A DNA stretch of 64,000 bases from Streptomyces sp. MRC013 (GTDB lineage: Bacteria > Actinomycetota > Actinomycetes > Streptomycetales > Streptomycetaceae). Made by a program: the position numbers and the translations under genes. Positions 19,287 through 27,694 of this stretch are shown piece by piece. The DNA is taken from the NCBI RefSeq assembly GCF_023614235.1, contig NZ_CP094264.1:1-64000 (forward strand). Direction: 5' to 3'. How positions within the stretch are numbered: the first letter of the stretch is position 1; the number at the start of each line of letters is the position of its first letter. The notes below the pieces were generated by a model. It ran no database searches. It was not told the origin of the DNA and saw only the letters and a list, made by a program, of their open reading frames with translations.

Positions 19287-19675
19287 GCCGAGGCCGTCAG
19301 AAAGGGGTCGGCCTGCTCCCCCCGCCTGGAAAGCCACGAGCCCGCCACGGAAGATCACTCGCCGACCAGGGCTTTGCCGAGGCGGCGGCGCGGCTGCCGG
19401 AACCCGGCCGTCCCTCAGCGCGAGCTCGCCGGCCGTCCGGCCGTGCGGGCCGGGGTGCTGCGCCACGGGGCCGGTCTGGAGGACGGAGAGGGGCTGGGTG
19501 TGGCGGAGGCGGTCGCGCCGGCCGCGGTGCAGCCCGGCGCAAGGCGCCTCAAGGCGCCTCAAGGCGCCTCAAGGCGACATGGTCGGCTCCCGCGCCCTCC
19601 TCCGTCGCGGCAACGGTCCTCGCCGCCCTGCCCTCCCCGCCCTGGGCCGGGCGGAGCGGAACCGCGGGGCGGTCG
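19287..19675. other. Unassigned stretch with a short tandem repeat
   Basis: No family is recognisable in 19287-19675. A plus-strand frame reads alanine-rich, protein-like sequence (ELAGRPAVRAGVLRHGAGL) that could be a remnant. At 19541-19577 the 10-mer AAGGCGCCTC is repeated 3.6 times in tandem. Confidence 0.5.
19541..19577. repeat. 10-bp tandem repeat, 3.6 copies
   Basis: Three exact copies of AAGGCGCCTC and a partial fourth. The unit contains the palindrome GGCGCC. Ten-base periodicity places each copy on the same DNA face. It lies downstream of the SGNH esterase stop (minus strand). Function unknown. Confidence 0.85.
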
Positions 19676-20719
19676 TCAGCCTTCGGTGAGGGCGTCGCGG
19701 ACGGCGCGTTCCACGAGGGGAGCGGCGTTGGCGTGTTCCCTGGCGTTGGGATGGAGCAGCGTGGCGCGTTTTCCGATGGCGGCGCAGTCGAACGGCAGGC
19801 CGGCGGGCGGCACGGTCGGCCAGAAGGGCGCGGCGTCGCCGCAGATCCCTTCGATCCACTGGGTGTCCTCGGGCTGGCATACGTCATGGCCCACGCTGGA
19901 GGTGTAAAGGTCGACGTGACGGTCACCGCGCTTCGCCGCCTCCTCGCGAATGATCTTGTTCAGGGCCTTCAGGGCGTCGTCGCGCAGCCAGTCGATGTCG
20001 GCGGGGGTGATCGGGCCGAGCTGCGTCGGGCCGCCGCTGCAGGCGCTGCCCCGCTCCGGCAGGATGGCCGGGTAACCGATCGTGACGACCTCGGCGTGCG
20101 GCGCGGCGCGGTGAATCGCGCCGAGCATCCGACCGTATGCGTCACGGATCCCGGCGAGCTTGGCGGCGAGGCCCTCCACGCCCTCGGGCGGGTTCGTGTA
20201 GTACTCCTTGCACGACCTGTGGGCGAGGCTGAGTTCCAGGCACCCGCCGAAGGGCAGGCCGATCGCGCCGACGCCGACGGTGACGACATCGGTCCGGTCG
20301 CCGAGCCCGGCCCGCCGGATCTGCGGATCCACCAGGGGCCACCTGCCGGGATCGCCTGCGGGGGGCCGCACTGGGCTGGTGGGCTGCTGCCTGTCGCTCG
20401 TGACGTTCTCGATGGCGGCGTTGTCGCAGCTGACGTTGGTCAGACGCACGGGCCTGTCCAGCGGGCGGGCGGCGAGCTTCCGCTCGACGAGGTCGGGGTA
20501 GGCGCCGGTGGTCCGGTCGCACCCGTCCCTCGACGGGTCGCCCAGCAGGGGGAGTGGGGCTCCGACGAAGAGGCCGGCGGTGTACGAGTCGCCCAACGCG
20601 GCCCATTCGTAGCGGTCGGTCGAGGCGCCTGCGGCCGGGGGCGGGAGCGCGGCCATCGCCAGCGCGGCCAGCCCCACCGCCGACACTCGCGTACGCAGCC
20701 GGGACACGGGGTGTCGCAT
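19676..20719 (-). CDS. Secreted SGNH/GDSL-type esterase
   Basis: A 347-aa secreted hydrolase. ATG 20719 is chosen because GGAGGAACC precedes it and a signal peptide follows (VGLAALAMAALPPPAAGA). Block I is WAALGDSYTAG with the nucleophilic Ser; block V is LLHPN with the catalytic His. Block III of the family normally has an oxyanion Asn (GxND/GANxxGF); here the stretch reads TVGVGAIGLPFGGC, so the Asn appears replaced by Ile, which may lower or change activity. Several cysteines (CDRTTG, CDNAA, CLEL, SCKEYY, ACSGG, DVCQ, GICGD) suggest disulfide bonds. It would act on lipids or acyl esters outside the cell. Confidence 0.82.
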   Translation of the reverse strand: MRHPVSRLRTRVSAVGLAALAMAALPPPAAGASTDRYEWAALGDSYTAGLFVGAPLPLLGDPSRDGCDRTTGAYPDLVERKLAARPLDRPVRLTNVSCDNAAIENVTSDRQQPTSPVRPPAGDPGRWPLVDPQIRRAGLGDRTDVVTVGVGAIGLPFGGCLELSLAHRSCKEYYTNPPEGVEGLAAKLAGIRDAYGRMLGAIHRAAPHAEVVTIGYPAILPERGSACSGGPTQLGPITPADIDWLRDDALKALNKIIREEAAKRGDRHVDLYTSSVGHDVCQPEDTQWIEGICGDAAPFWPTVPPAGLPFDCAAIGKRATLLHPNAREHANAAPLVERAVRDALTEG

Positions 20720-20843
20720 GGTTCCTCCGGGGGTTCGGATGCCATCGGGCCAGGGCACGCTCCTGACGCCGTACGCCGTGTTCCAGGACGTTTCGGGCGC
20801 TATGCCGAACATCTCCGCTGAAGCGAGTCCTTCACGCTGATCA

Positions 20844-20855
20844 GACCGATCGGTC
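20844..20855. promoter_or_regulatory. TetR-type operator candidate
   Basis: Perfect 12-bp palindrome GACCGATCGGTC, typical in form for TetR-family operators, 125 bp upstream of the SGNH esterase start in the 268-bp gap before the tpg relic. No TetR gene is visible nearby, so the regulator would be elsewhere or lost. Confidence 0.5.
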
Positions 20856-20986
20856 AGATCCATCGTGATGGTTCTCATCGTGGTTCTGGCCGGTTCGCGC
20901 TGTCATCGCACCTTCATCGTGTCCGATTTACAGCATTATGGGTATCGATTTGCCCTCGCTGCCCTTCGACCACCACCGCGACCGCC

Positions 20987-21240
20987 GAGTGGCGGCGCCC
21001 GGAGGGTGCAGAGTCGGCCGACCGCCTGGCCGCAGAAGTCCGCAAGCGGTGGCAATCGCAGGTGTGGGCCGAAGCCCGCAGAGCCGCCGCCACGTCCGCC
21101 GGCCTCGTGGCCGACGCCCGCGGCCGGTTCGGGTTCACCGCCGTACCCGGCAGCAGCGACGACGCACGCCTGCGCCACCTCGCCCTCGCCCCGTCCCCGC
21201 GCCGCCCGTCTCTTCGACGCCCTGCCCGAGGCCGGCACCC
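20987..21240 (+). pseudogene. Telomere terminal protein gene (tpg) fragment
   Basis: A piece of Tpg, the protein that caps the 5' ends of Streptomyces linear replicons. Readable parts: ADRLAAEVRKRWQSQVWAEA, AATSAGLVADARGRFGFTAV and PGSSDDARLRHLALA, which match my memory of the Tpg middle (…EVRKRWQPQV…ARFGYTAAPGTTDDARVRHLTVAL…). After a frame change near 21195 it continues AARLFDALPEAG, also Tpg-like (YAARLFDAQEAG). The helix-turn-helix N-terminus and the C-terminus are missing. At 21237 it is fused to transposase debris. It implies that a telomere-maintenance locus once stood here. Confidence 0.72.
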
Positions 21241-21440
21241 CATGCTGGGCCGACAAGGGACACCGGGGCGCCGGCGACACGGCCCGCGCCCCGTACCGGG
21301 GACGGTGGAAGGCCCCTGCGCAGGGCCGGCGGGCGGTCAACCGGACCCACGCGAAGATCCGGGTGCTGGAAGGCCGCCCTGAACGCCTTCGGCGTCACCT
21401 TCGACGGTCGGCTCTCCGCAGCCCGCCAGTAACCCCAACC
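21237..21440 (+). mobile_element. Chimeric IS debris: IS5-type then IS256-type 3' end
   Basis: Directly after the tpg fragment comes an IS5-type transposase piece (CWADKGHRGAGDTARAPYRG, AVNRTHAKIRVLEG), then from about 21385 the last 18 codons of an IS256 transposase (ALNAFGVTFDGRLSAARQ, stop 21430-21432). The same IS256 end recurs at 32800-32866. Three unrelated coding ends are joined within about 450 bp, showing repeated recombination. Confidence 0.7.
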
Positions 21441-21553
21441 ACCCTCGACACGCTGTTCGATTGACAGATCTCAACCACCCCCTCCGAGCGTCAGGTGGTC
21501 GGTACAGTGGCGGGCGCGGCACGGATGTGCTGTGCGGATTCCACGGGGGGAAC

Positions 21554-23093
21554 ATGTCCGGAAGCGATGTGCGGTGGTGGGCTCGCTCCTCGGTGCGCAC
21601 AGGTCTGGTCGTCGTGCTGATGGGGCTGCTGGTCGGGCTGGCGCTGGAGTTCCACGTGCTGGGCTGGGGCTCCGTTCCCGGCAACCGCTGCGGGGGGCGG
21701 TACACCCCCTGTCCCGATGGCACCACGCCGACCCTTCTGCTGGCCTTCCTGTTCACGGTCGTGGGCGGCTACGGTCTGGTCTTCGCCCTGCAGAAGTTCA
21801 CCGCCGTCCGTCCCGGCAAGGCGCTGCCCGCCCTGCTGGCCGCCGCGGGAGTGCTGGCGGCGCTGTGGCCGGGCTGGCAGGCATACCTCTGGATGCGAGG
21901 CCCGGTGCTCCGGTCCGTCTGGCAGGCCGAGGCGGACCGGCCCTCCTCGGTGCACGGCGTCGGCGCGTGGACGGTCCAGGACGGGAAGACGGTCATCCGG
22001 GCGCGTACCGACGCGCTGATCGCCTACGACTCCGGCAGCGGGAAACGCGAGTGGCTTCTCGACGCACCGGTGCGCATGTCGGTGTGCGCGATGAGCGACC
22101 GGGTCTCGGACGGCGTCGGTCTGGTGGCCTTTGCCCGGCACGAGGTCGCCTGCGGTTCCGTCCGGGCCGTCGACGCGAGGAGCGGTCGGGTGCGGTGGGA
22201 GCGGGAACTCCCCGGTGCCCGACAGGAGGGCGGCGGTTCGCTGCTGACCGCGGACGGAGATGTCGGCGTGGCCCTGTCCGAAGGCGCCGTCCACGGGTTC
22301 GGACTCGCCGACGGCAAGGAGCGTTGGACCATCGAACCCCGTCCGTCCGGTAAGCGGTCCGATGGCATCGGCTACGTCCCGACGGCGATCTCCGCAGCCG
22401 ACGGCACCACCCGGGTGGTGGTGATCTGCGAGGGCTCCACCGGCTTCGACTCGGCCTGGCTGCTCACCCTGGACAACGCGACGGGCCGGGAACTGGGCCG
22501 CAGCCCACTGCCGGTGGAAAGTTCCCTGACCACGGCCGCAGTGGTGTCGGCCGCTCCGTTCGTCCTGATGGTCGAGGAGAGCGACGAGCGAGGGCTGGCC
22601 GCCCTACTGGCCTACCGCGATCCGAAAGACCCGAAAGCGAAGCCGGTGGTGATCCCCCTCGGGGCCGAGGACCAAGACCTGTCCTTGGGCTACACCGAGG
22701 AGCCATCGTTCGCCGCACGTCCGGTGTGGCGCGCGGTGGTCAGCGGCTCCGTGCTCGTCGTCGCCACGCAGGACCCCGGTGACTCCTCCCCGAAGCGGGT
22801 GGCCGGTTACTCGCTGGACGACGGCCGGCGCCGGTGGCAGGCCGACGTCGGCGTGGAGCTGGACGCCCTGGCACCGGCCGGCGGGGACCGGGTGGCGGTG
22901 CTGGGCGGCAACCGGCTGTGGACGTTCACCGCCGGTGACGGGGCCCGGGTAGGCGAGGAGGACGGGACGACCCTGCTGGAGGTCACCCAAAAAAATCGGG
23001 CCCGGCGCCCAGCTGGTGCGGACGGACACCGGCTGGACCGTCGTCAACGCCGAGGCCGAGGGTTACCCGGCCCTCCTCGCCATCCGGCCGTAG
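21554..23093 (+). CDS. Membrane-anchored PQQ-like beta-propeller protein (A7 frameshift near the end)
   Basis: ATG 21554 follows GGGGGG. The N-terminus has three membrane segments (about residues 17-35 LVVVLMGLLVGLALEF, 58-78 and 86-103), then an extracytoplasmic propeller of PQQ/WD-like repeats: ALIAYDSGSGKREWLLD, VRAVDARSGRVRWERELPG, VHGFGLADGKERWTIEP, VAGYSLDDGRRRWQADV. At an A7 run (22989-22995) one A too many shifts the frame; with six As the protein ends IGPGAQLVRTDTGWTVVNA ... LLAIRP at 23093, the natural close of the last blade. An A7 run in such GC-rich DNA is unusual and could be a slippage site or an assembly error. Role unknown: such proteins are usually cell-surface scaffolds. 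Confidence 0.75.
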
Positions 23094-23736
23094 TGGCTGC
23101 CACCGGGCTGCCTCGGGCGTGGACGCGGGGCAGCCCGGACACGGTGGCGCAGCCCGCATAGGCCAAGGGCGCCCAGGCCGACACAAGCGGCACAGGACGC
23201 ACCCCAAGACGCCTCTACCCGCCCTCGACCCCAGCCCGGGCACCGACCCGACACCCCCCACCGGCCCGGCGAACGCGGCCCCGGGCAGCGCGAAGGCCAC
23301 CGCGCAGTACGAACCCCGCGGCCGGCAGCACCCCTACGACGACACCACGTTCACCCTCACCACACCGCAACCGGCCGCACCCCGCCCGGCACCGCACCCC
23401 GCAGGCCGGTTCGAACCGGCCCCGGCGGAGAGCGACGCATCGCCCACCCCGGACGCGGAGCCGTTCGCCGGACACCGCCGGACGAAGGCGCGTTTGACCA
23501 TCCCACGCACCCCACCCGGACCGGAACCGCGGGCGACACCGCACCCGGTCACCACGGGGCCGACACGCGCTTTTGCGGCAGACGACGGTACCCGCGCCCC
23601 AGAAACGCACGGACCGCCCCGGGCACCCGCCGCCCCCGGTGGGCGAAGGGCACGGGCTTCCACCCCCGGCCCGCCCAGCCGACCGGCACGTTCCGCGCAG
23701 GCGGCGGGTGCGGCCCCGGGGGTGGAACGGGAACCG
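23094..23736. other. No convincing gene, 640 bp
   Basis: Both strands stay open in places, but the translations are Pro/Ala/Arg-rich and without family signatures. I read it as decayed or intergenic DNA between the propeller gene and the 3' end of the MerR gene. Confidence 0.4.
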
Positions 23737-24645
23737 TCAGACGTGCGCCCGCAAAGCGGCGATCGTCCACTCCATGGCCGGAACCTGCGAGGGCACCGGC
23801 GGGTGACCGTTGAGGACACCCAGCAACTGCCAGTACCGCTCGACCCGGCGATCGGTGAACGTCTCCAGCGTGTCGGCCAGCCGCAACCGGTCGGCGGACG
23901 GCATGTCCCGATCGACGATGCGCCCCAGGATCACCGCGCCCTCCGGGGAGCGCGGGGACACCCCGTCCCGGACGGCCGGCGCGGCATGCTCACCGACCCG
24001 CTGCGGATCCAACACCGGCGGCCCGCCCGCCGCCCGCGCACCGGCCACCGCCATCTCGCGAGTACGCCGCCGGAAATCCTCGTCACCGAGCAGTTCGACC
24101 AGTTCCACCCACGCCTCCTCCTGCTCGGGCGTCGGATCGTTCGGCAGGTTCGCGGGCAACGTCCGCATGGCCCGGGCGATGGGCGCACCGGGCCCCTCGG
24201 CGCCGGCACCCTCGAAGGTCTCCCGCACGTAATCGTCGAGGATGCGCTGCCGCTCCTCGGCGGTCATCCGAGCCAGTTCCTGCATCAGTCTCATCTCCTT
24301 GGTCGTGCTCCCCTGACGAACGACGCGACGCAGCACCGCACGCCGCACCTGCAGCGTGCGGATCTCCGCCTCCACCGCACGTAGATGCGTTTCGGCCACG
24401 TCCCGCACGGTGGCCCGGCCGCGCAGCACCTGGCCCACGGTGTCCAGGCCGAGACCCAGCTCGCGCAAGGTCCGCACCAGGTCGAGGCGGGCGACCGCCG
24501 CCTGGTCGTACAACCGGTAGCCGCCCGCCGACCGCCCGGCCGGCACGAGGACACCGCGATCGGACCAGAAGCGGATCGTGCGCACCGGCAGGCCGGTGCG
24601 GCGGGCGAGCTCACCGATGGTGAACAGTTCCGTTTCGTCGCTCAC
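23737..24645 (-). CDS. MerR-family transcriptional regulator
   Basis: GTG 24645 gives a normal MerR start (ETELFTIGELARRTGLPVRT). The winged helix-turn-helix continues with IRFWSDRGVLVPAGRS and GGYRLYDQAAVARLDLVRTL, then a dimerisation helix. The long C-terminal part (about 200 aa, for example LPNDPTPEQEEAWVELVELL) is the effector domain seen in larger actinomycete MerR proteins; no metal-binding Cys pair is present, so an organic effector is likelier. Total about 302 aa. The MFS remnant on the same strand upstream may once have been its target. Confidence 0.85.
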   Translation of the reverse strand: MSDETELFTIGELARRTGLPVRTIRFWSDRGVLVPAGRSAGGYRLYDQAAVARLDLVRTLRELGLGLDTVGQVLRGRATVRDVAETHLRAVEAEIRTLQVRRAVLRRVVRQGSTTKEMRLMQELARMTAEERQRILDDYVRETFEGAGAEGPGAPIARAMRTLPANLPNDPTPEQEEAWVELVELLGDEDFRRRTREMAVAGARAAGGPPVLDPQRVGEHAAPAVRDGVSPRSPEGAVILGRIVDRDMPSADRLRLADTLETFTDRRVERYWQLLGVLNGHPPVPSQVPAMEWTIAALRAHV

Positions 24646-24679
24646 GGGCACCACCCTCAACCCTCCAGCCGGTGGAGAC

Positions 24680-25275
24680 TCAACCCCACCACCGAACTCG
24701 AACTCCGGGAGCGGCGGTGGGAAGCACGGCTTCCACGGCAATCCAGTGCGCCGTGATCGCGGCGCACACCGCGATCCCCGCGGTGGCCAGGGGAATCGGC
24801 CCCGGCCCTTGGACCGCGATCAGCCAACCCGTGGCCGCCGGGAACACGATGCTTCCCACCATCGACGAGGACGCGGCCACCCCCGTCGTCCGCCGGTCAC
24901 CACCCGCCTTCGCGATCCAGGCCAGGCCCGTCGGGAACACCGGTCCGAGAAACAGGCCCGCCAGCGAGTAGCCAGCCAGGGTCATGCCGGGGACGGTGGC
25001 CAGCAGCAGCCCGCCGGCGGTTCCCAGCAGCCCGACCGTGACGACCCGGGGCGCGGCGGCACGGGACGCAAGCGGGACCATCAGGAACTTCGACAGCACG
25101 GTGTCGGCCCAGAACACGGCGAGGACGCGCGCCGACGAGGAATCCGTGAACCCCTCGTGCACGATGTGCTTCGCCGCCCAACTGCCGATTCCGGTCTCGA
25201 TTCCGCCGTAGAGTGCGTACAGAAGGAAGAATCCGGCGAACGACGCTTTGCGGGCTTCCTCCGGCTGACTCTCCT
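24680..25275 (-). pseudogene. MFS transporter, C-terminal half only
   Basis: Six membrane segments of the C-terminal MFS half are readable: FAGFFLLYALYGGIETGIGS, VLAVFWADTVLSKFLMVPLA, VVTVGLLGTAGGLLLATVP, LAGYSLAGLFLGPVFPTGLA and AATGWLIAVQGPG to the end at 24680. The N-terminal half is absent; upstream of about 25275 the frame enters the CRISPR-like array. It is non-functional as a transporter and was probably truncated by the event that brought in or eroded the array. Confidence 0.7.
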
Positions 25276-25277
25276 CA

Positions 25278-25427
25278 GTCCTCTCCGCGCGAGCGGAAGT
25301 AAGCCGGTCGATTCTCCGCCCTGCCAGGCCTGGTCCCGGTCTTCCCCGCGCGAGCGGAGGTGAACCGCGATGACCCGGCGCGACGTCGTGGTGTGGGCCA
25401 TCCTTTCCTCGCGAGCGGCAGCTACAC
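25278..25427 (+). CRISPR. Degenerate three-repeat CRISPR remnant, type I-E-like
   Basis: Three 28-bp repeats start at 25278, 25339 and 25400, exactly 61 bp apart, leaving two 33-bp spacers (25306-25338 and 25367-25399). The middle repeat starts GTCTTCCCCGCGCGAGCG and ends GAGGTGAACC, matching the actinomycete type I-E consensus as I know it. The first repeat differs at a few positions, and the third is strongly degenerate (about 18/28). No cas genes lie in the window, so it is an orphan relic or a minimal array served in trans. It begins where the MFS remnant stops. Confidence 0.72.
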
Positions 25428-25604
25428 CGGACCGAAGCAGCACTGACTTTCGGCCCCGTCAATATCTTGACGGGCGCCAACACTCCCAATCCTGTGCGAC
25501 GGGCTGTCCCCATACGCTCTGGCCTCGGCAACACCCAGGAACTGATGATGCACTGACGAAACACTAAGCGGCACACTGGCGAGTGCATACGCCAGGTTTG
25601 TGGT
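25428..25604. other. Gap with one short hairpin
   Basis: CCGTCAA-TATC-TTGACGG at 25456-25473 is a perfect 7-bp stem with a 4-nt loop, between the CRISPR remnant and the 3' end of the SUKH gene. It could terminate the SUKH transcript. Nothing else is seen. Confidence 0.45.
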
Positions 25605-26159
25605 CTACCAGATGCCGTCTTTCAACTCGGTCAGTGAGAGGTTCCACTGCGAGTCTTCGTCGGCAAACGGAGTTGAGTCGAACGCGCTGACTACTTTTCG
25701 GAAGCGTTCGGAAAGCTCCTCGGGATCGACGTCGTTGTCGTGGTCGACCTCGAGCTTGCGGAACTCGATGAGCGCGTAGACCAGCGACTCCACATCCCGG
25801 TGCAGCTCGACGTAGTCAGTCGCCCCTTCTGGGAAGGAAAATATCTTGCCCGACTTGGGGTCGATGGTGATCAGCGAAGTGAAGAGGTAACCAAGCTTCC
25901 ACCATGACCTGCTTTCCGCAGGACACGACATGTTGTACAGGTCGAAGCGGCTTCCCAGAGTGATGGCGTCCGTGTCTGAGTCGTAAGGGTCTTCCACATC
26001 CATGCGTGAACTGAAGGCCTTGGAGTGGGGGAGACCTACCCAACTGATAAAAATAGCCGTGCGGTCGTCGAAGTCGGCAACTTCGTTTCGGGGAAAATAG
26101 ACCACATTGCCCAGTCCGTAGGCTTTGACCAGTTGCGCGGGACTGACAGAGAAGCTCAT
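25605..26159 (-). CDS. SUKH-4-like immunity protein, orphan
   Basis: A 184-aa cytosolic protein with the SUKH (Smi1/KNR4-related) pattern: YGLGNVVYFPRNEVADFDDR at the start, GSRFDLYNMS, a central ITIDPKSGKIFSFPEGAT strand pair, the conserved YVELHRDVESLVYALIEFRK helix and an acidic tail. SUKH proteins neutralise co-encoded polymorphic nuclease toxins. No toxin gene is adjacent: upstream lies the IS701 element, which starts only about 85 bp away and may have separated or removed the partner. GC content is visibly lower than that of its neighbours, which suggests recent transfer. Confidence 0.7.
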   Translation of the reverse strand: MSFSVSPAQLVKAYGLGNVVYFPRNEVADFDDRTAIFISWVGLPHSKAFSSRMDVEDPYDSDTDAITLGSRFDLYNMSCPAESRSWWKLGYLFTSLITIDPKSGKIFSFPEGATDYVELHRDVESLVYALIEFRKLEVDHDNDVDPEELSERFRKVVSAFDSTPFADEDSQWNLSLTELKDGIW

Positions 26160-26239
26160 GGTCGCACCCTATCCTGCTGCACCTTCTACTTCTACTTCCC
26201 GTGGGTCTTCCGAAGTCGTTCACATAACTCCGGTGCTCC

Positions 26240-26708
26240 TTAGTACTGCAACGACACTCCGTGATGTCCTCTACGTTTGTAGTGGCTGATGCGGGATCGG
26301 GCTTGACTTCTTCTCCGCCACAGAGACCAGGCGAGCGCGTGCTGGATGCTGTGGCGGACAGGATCAGACATGCGGTTGAAGATCCGCCGGACCTCGTTCA
26401 TGGTCACGGGTATGAGGGATGGGTCGTTTCCGGTGTGCGGACCCCCTTTTTTTGCCTCTGCCCGCAGGATGGCGAGAAAGGCAAGGGCAGCCATGGAGAG
26501 GGTTATGTGCCGGTACCACGCGATGTAGCCGCGTACCTGGTAATGATCGAGTCCCGTTTCGCTCTTCGCGGTCTGGAAGCATTCCTCGATCATCCATCTC
26601 GATCCTGCAACCCGGGTGAGTTCTTCCAGAGAAGTCCCGGCCGGGCAGAAGCAGATGCAGTAAGCGATGTCCATGGGATCCGTGAGACTGCGCCGTGCCA
26701 GCAGCCAG
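26240..26708 (-). pseudogene. IS701 transposase, C-terminal part
   Basis: It reads from HWLLARRSLTDPMDIAYCIC through LTRVAGSRWMIEECFQTAKS, the catalytic Glu region, to YIAWYRHITLSMAALAFLAI and the stop at 26240. It is the continuation of the fragment at 28671-29530 once both IS5-type copies are removed. Confidence 0.85.
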
Positions 26709-26710
26709 TG

Positions 26711-27689
26711 AGGTTTTCTCAGCGGAATGATCTCCGCGAAGCGGGCTGATCGATGCATGTCCGGGTGGATCGGGCCAGGCGGCCCCGGCTCTGGACAGAC
26801 GTAAAGCCCCTGGTAGGAACAGGTCTGCCAAGATCATGTCCGCTGAACCAGAGGCTTTACGTTGGTCACCTATGTTGCCACGCTCGACGTCCCGCGCCCT
26901 GTCGTGGAGTATCTGTCCCGCTTGCTGGCCGCGCACCGGCGGCGCATCGGCACGCCGAAGGGCTCGCGGGCGCTGGGCCCGTTCCGCCAGGCCGTGCTGG
27001 TGCTGCGCTGGTTTCGCGAGCGGGGGTGTGTGCACTGTCTGGCCCGTGACGCCGCAATCTCCCAGGCCACCGGCTACCGCTACCTGCACGAAGGCATCGA
27101 CGTCCTCGCCGAGAAGGCCCCGGACCTGCACGAGGTCCTCTCCCGCTGCCGACGCGCCGGCATGACACACGTGATCCTCGACGGGACGCTCATCCCCTGC
27201 GACCGCGTGGCCGGCGTCCGTGAGAACGGCAACGACCTGTGGTTCAGCCAGAAGCACAAGGCATTCGGTGGGAACGTCCAGTTCCTGTCCGCTCCGGACG
27301 GCACCCCGCTGTGGGTCTCCGACGTCGAACCCGGCTCGACCCCTGACATCACCGCCGCCCGCACCCACGCCCTGCCCGCCTTGTACAAAGCAGCGGCCAG
27401 CGGCCTGCCGACCCTGGCGGACAAGGGTTACACCGGCGCGGGTATCGGCATCCGCGTCCCCGTCCGTCGCCCGAAGGGCAAGTCGGAACAGGCACTCCAC
27501 GCCGACACCCGCATGTTCAACGCCCTGGTACGGCACGTGAGGGCGCTGGGTGAGCGCACCGCCGCCGAACTCAAGCAGCGATGGCGCACCCTGCAGCACG
27601 TCACGCTCAGCCCCAACCGGATCGGCGACATCGCCCGAGCCGCCCTCGTCCTCAACGAAATCTGGAAGTGAACACCGCTGAGAAAACCT
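26711..27689 (+). mobile_element. IS5-type insertion sequence, copy A
   Basis: Perfect terminal repeats AGGTTTTCTCAGCGG (26711-26725) and CCGCTGAGAAAACCT (27675-27689). It is flanked by CAGTG on both sides (26706-26710 and 27690-27694). It is a diverged relative of copies B and C and carries its own complete transposase gene. Confidence 0.88.
26862..27671 (+). CDS. IS5-type transposase, copy A (diverged)
   Basis: 269-aa DDE transposase related to copies B/C but with many substitutions, for example HVILDGTLIPCDRVAGVREN and LPTLADKGYTGAGIGIRVPV. The N-terminal helix-turn-helix ISQATGYRYLHEGIDVLAEK is retained. Complete frame; potentially active. Confidence 0.88.
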   Translation: MVTYVATLDVPRPVVEYLSRLLAAHRRRIGTPKGSRALGPFRQAVLVLRWFRERGCVHCLARDAAISQATGYRYLHEGIDVLAEKAPDLHEVLSRCRRAGMTHVILDGTLIPCDRVAGVRENGNDLWFSQKHKAFGGNVQFLSAPDGTPLWVSDVEPGSTPDITAARTHALPALYKAAASGLPTLADKGYTGAGIGIRVPVRRPKGKSEQALHADTRMFNALVRHVRALGERTAAELKQRWRTLQHVTLSPNRIGDIARAALVLNEIWK

Positions 27690-27694
27690 CAGTG

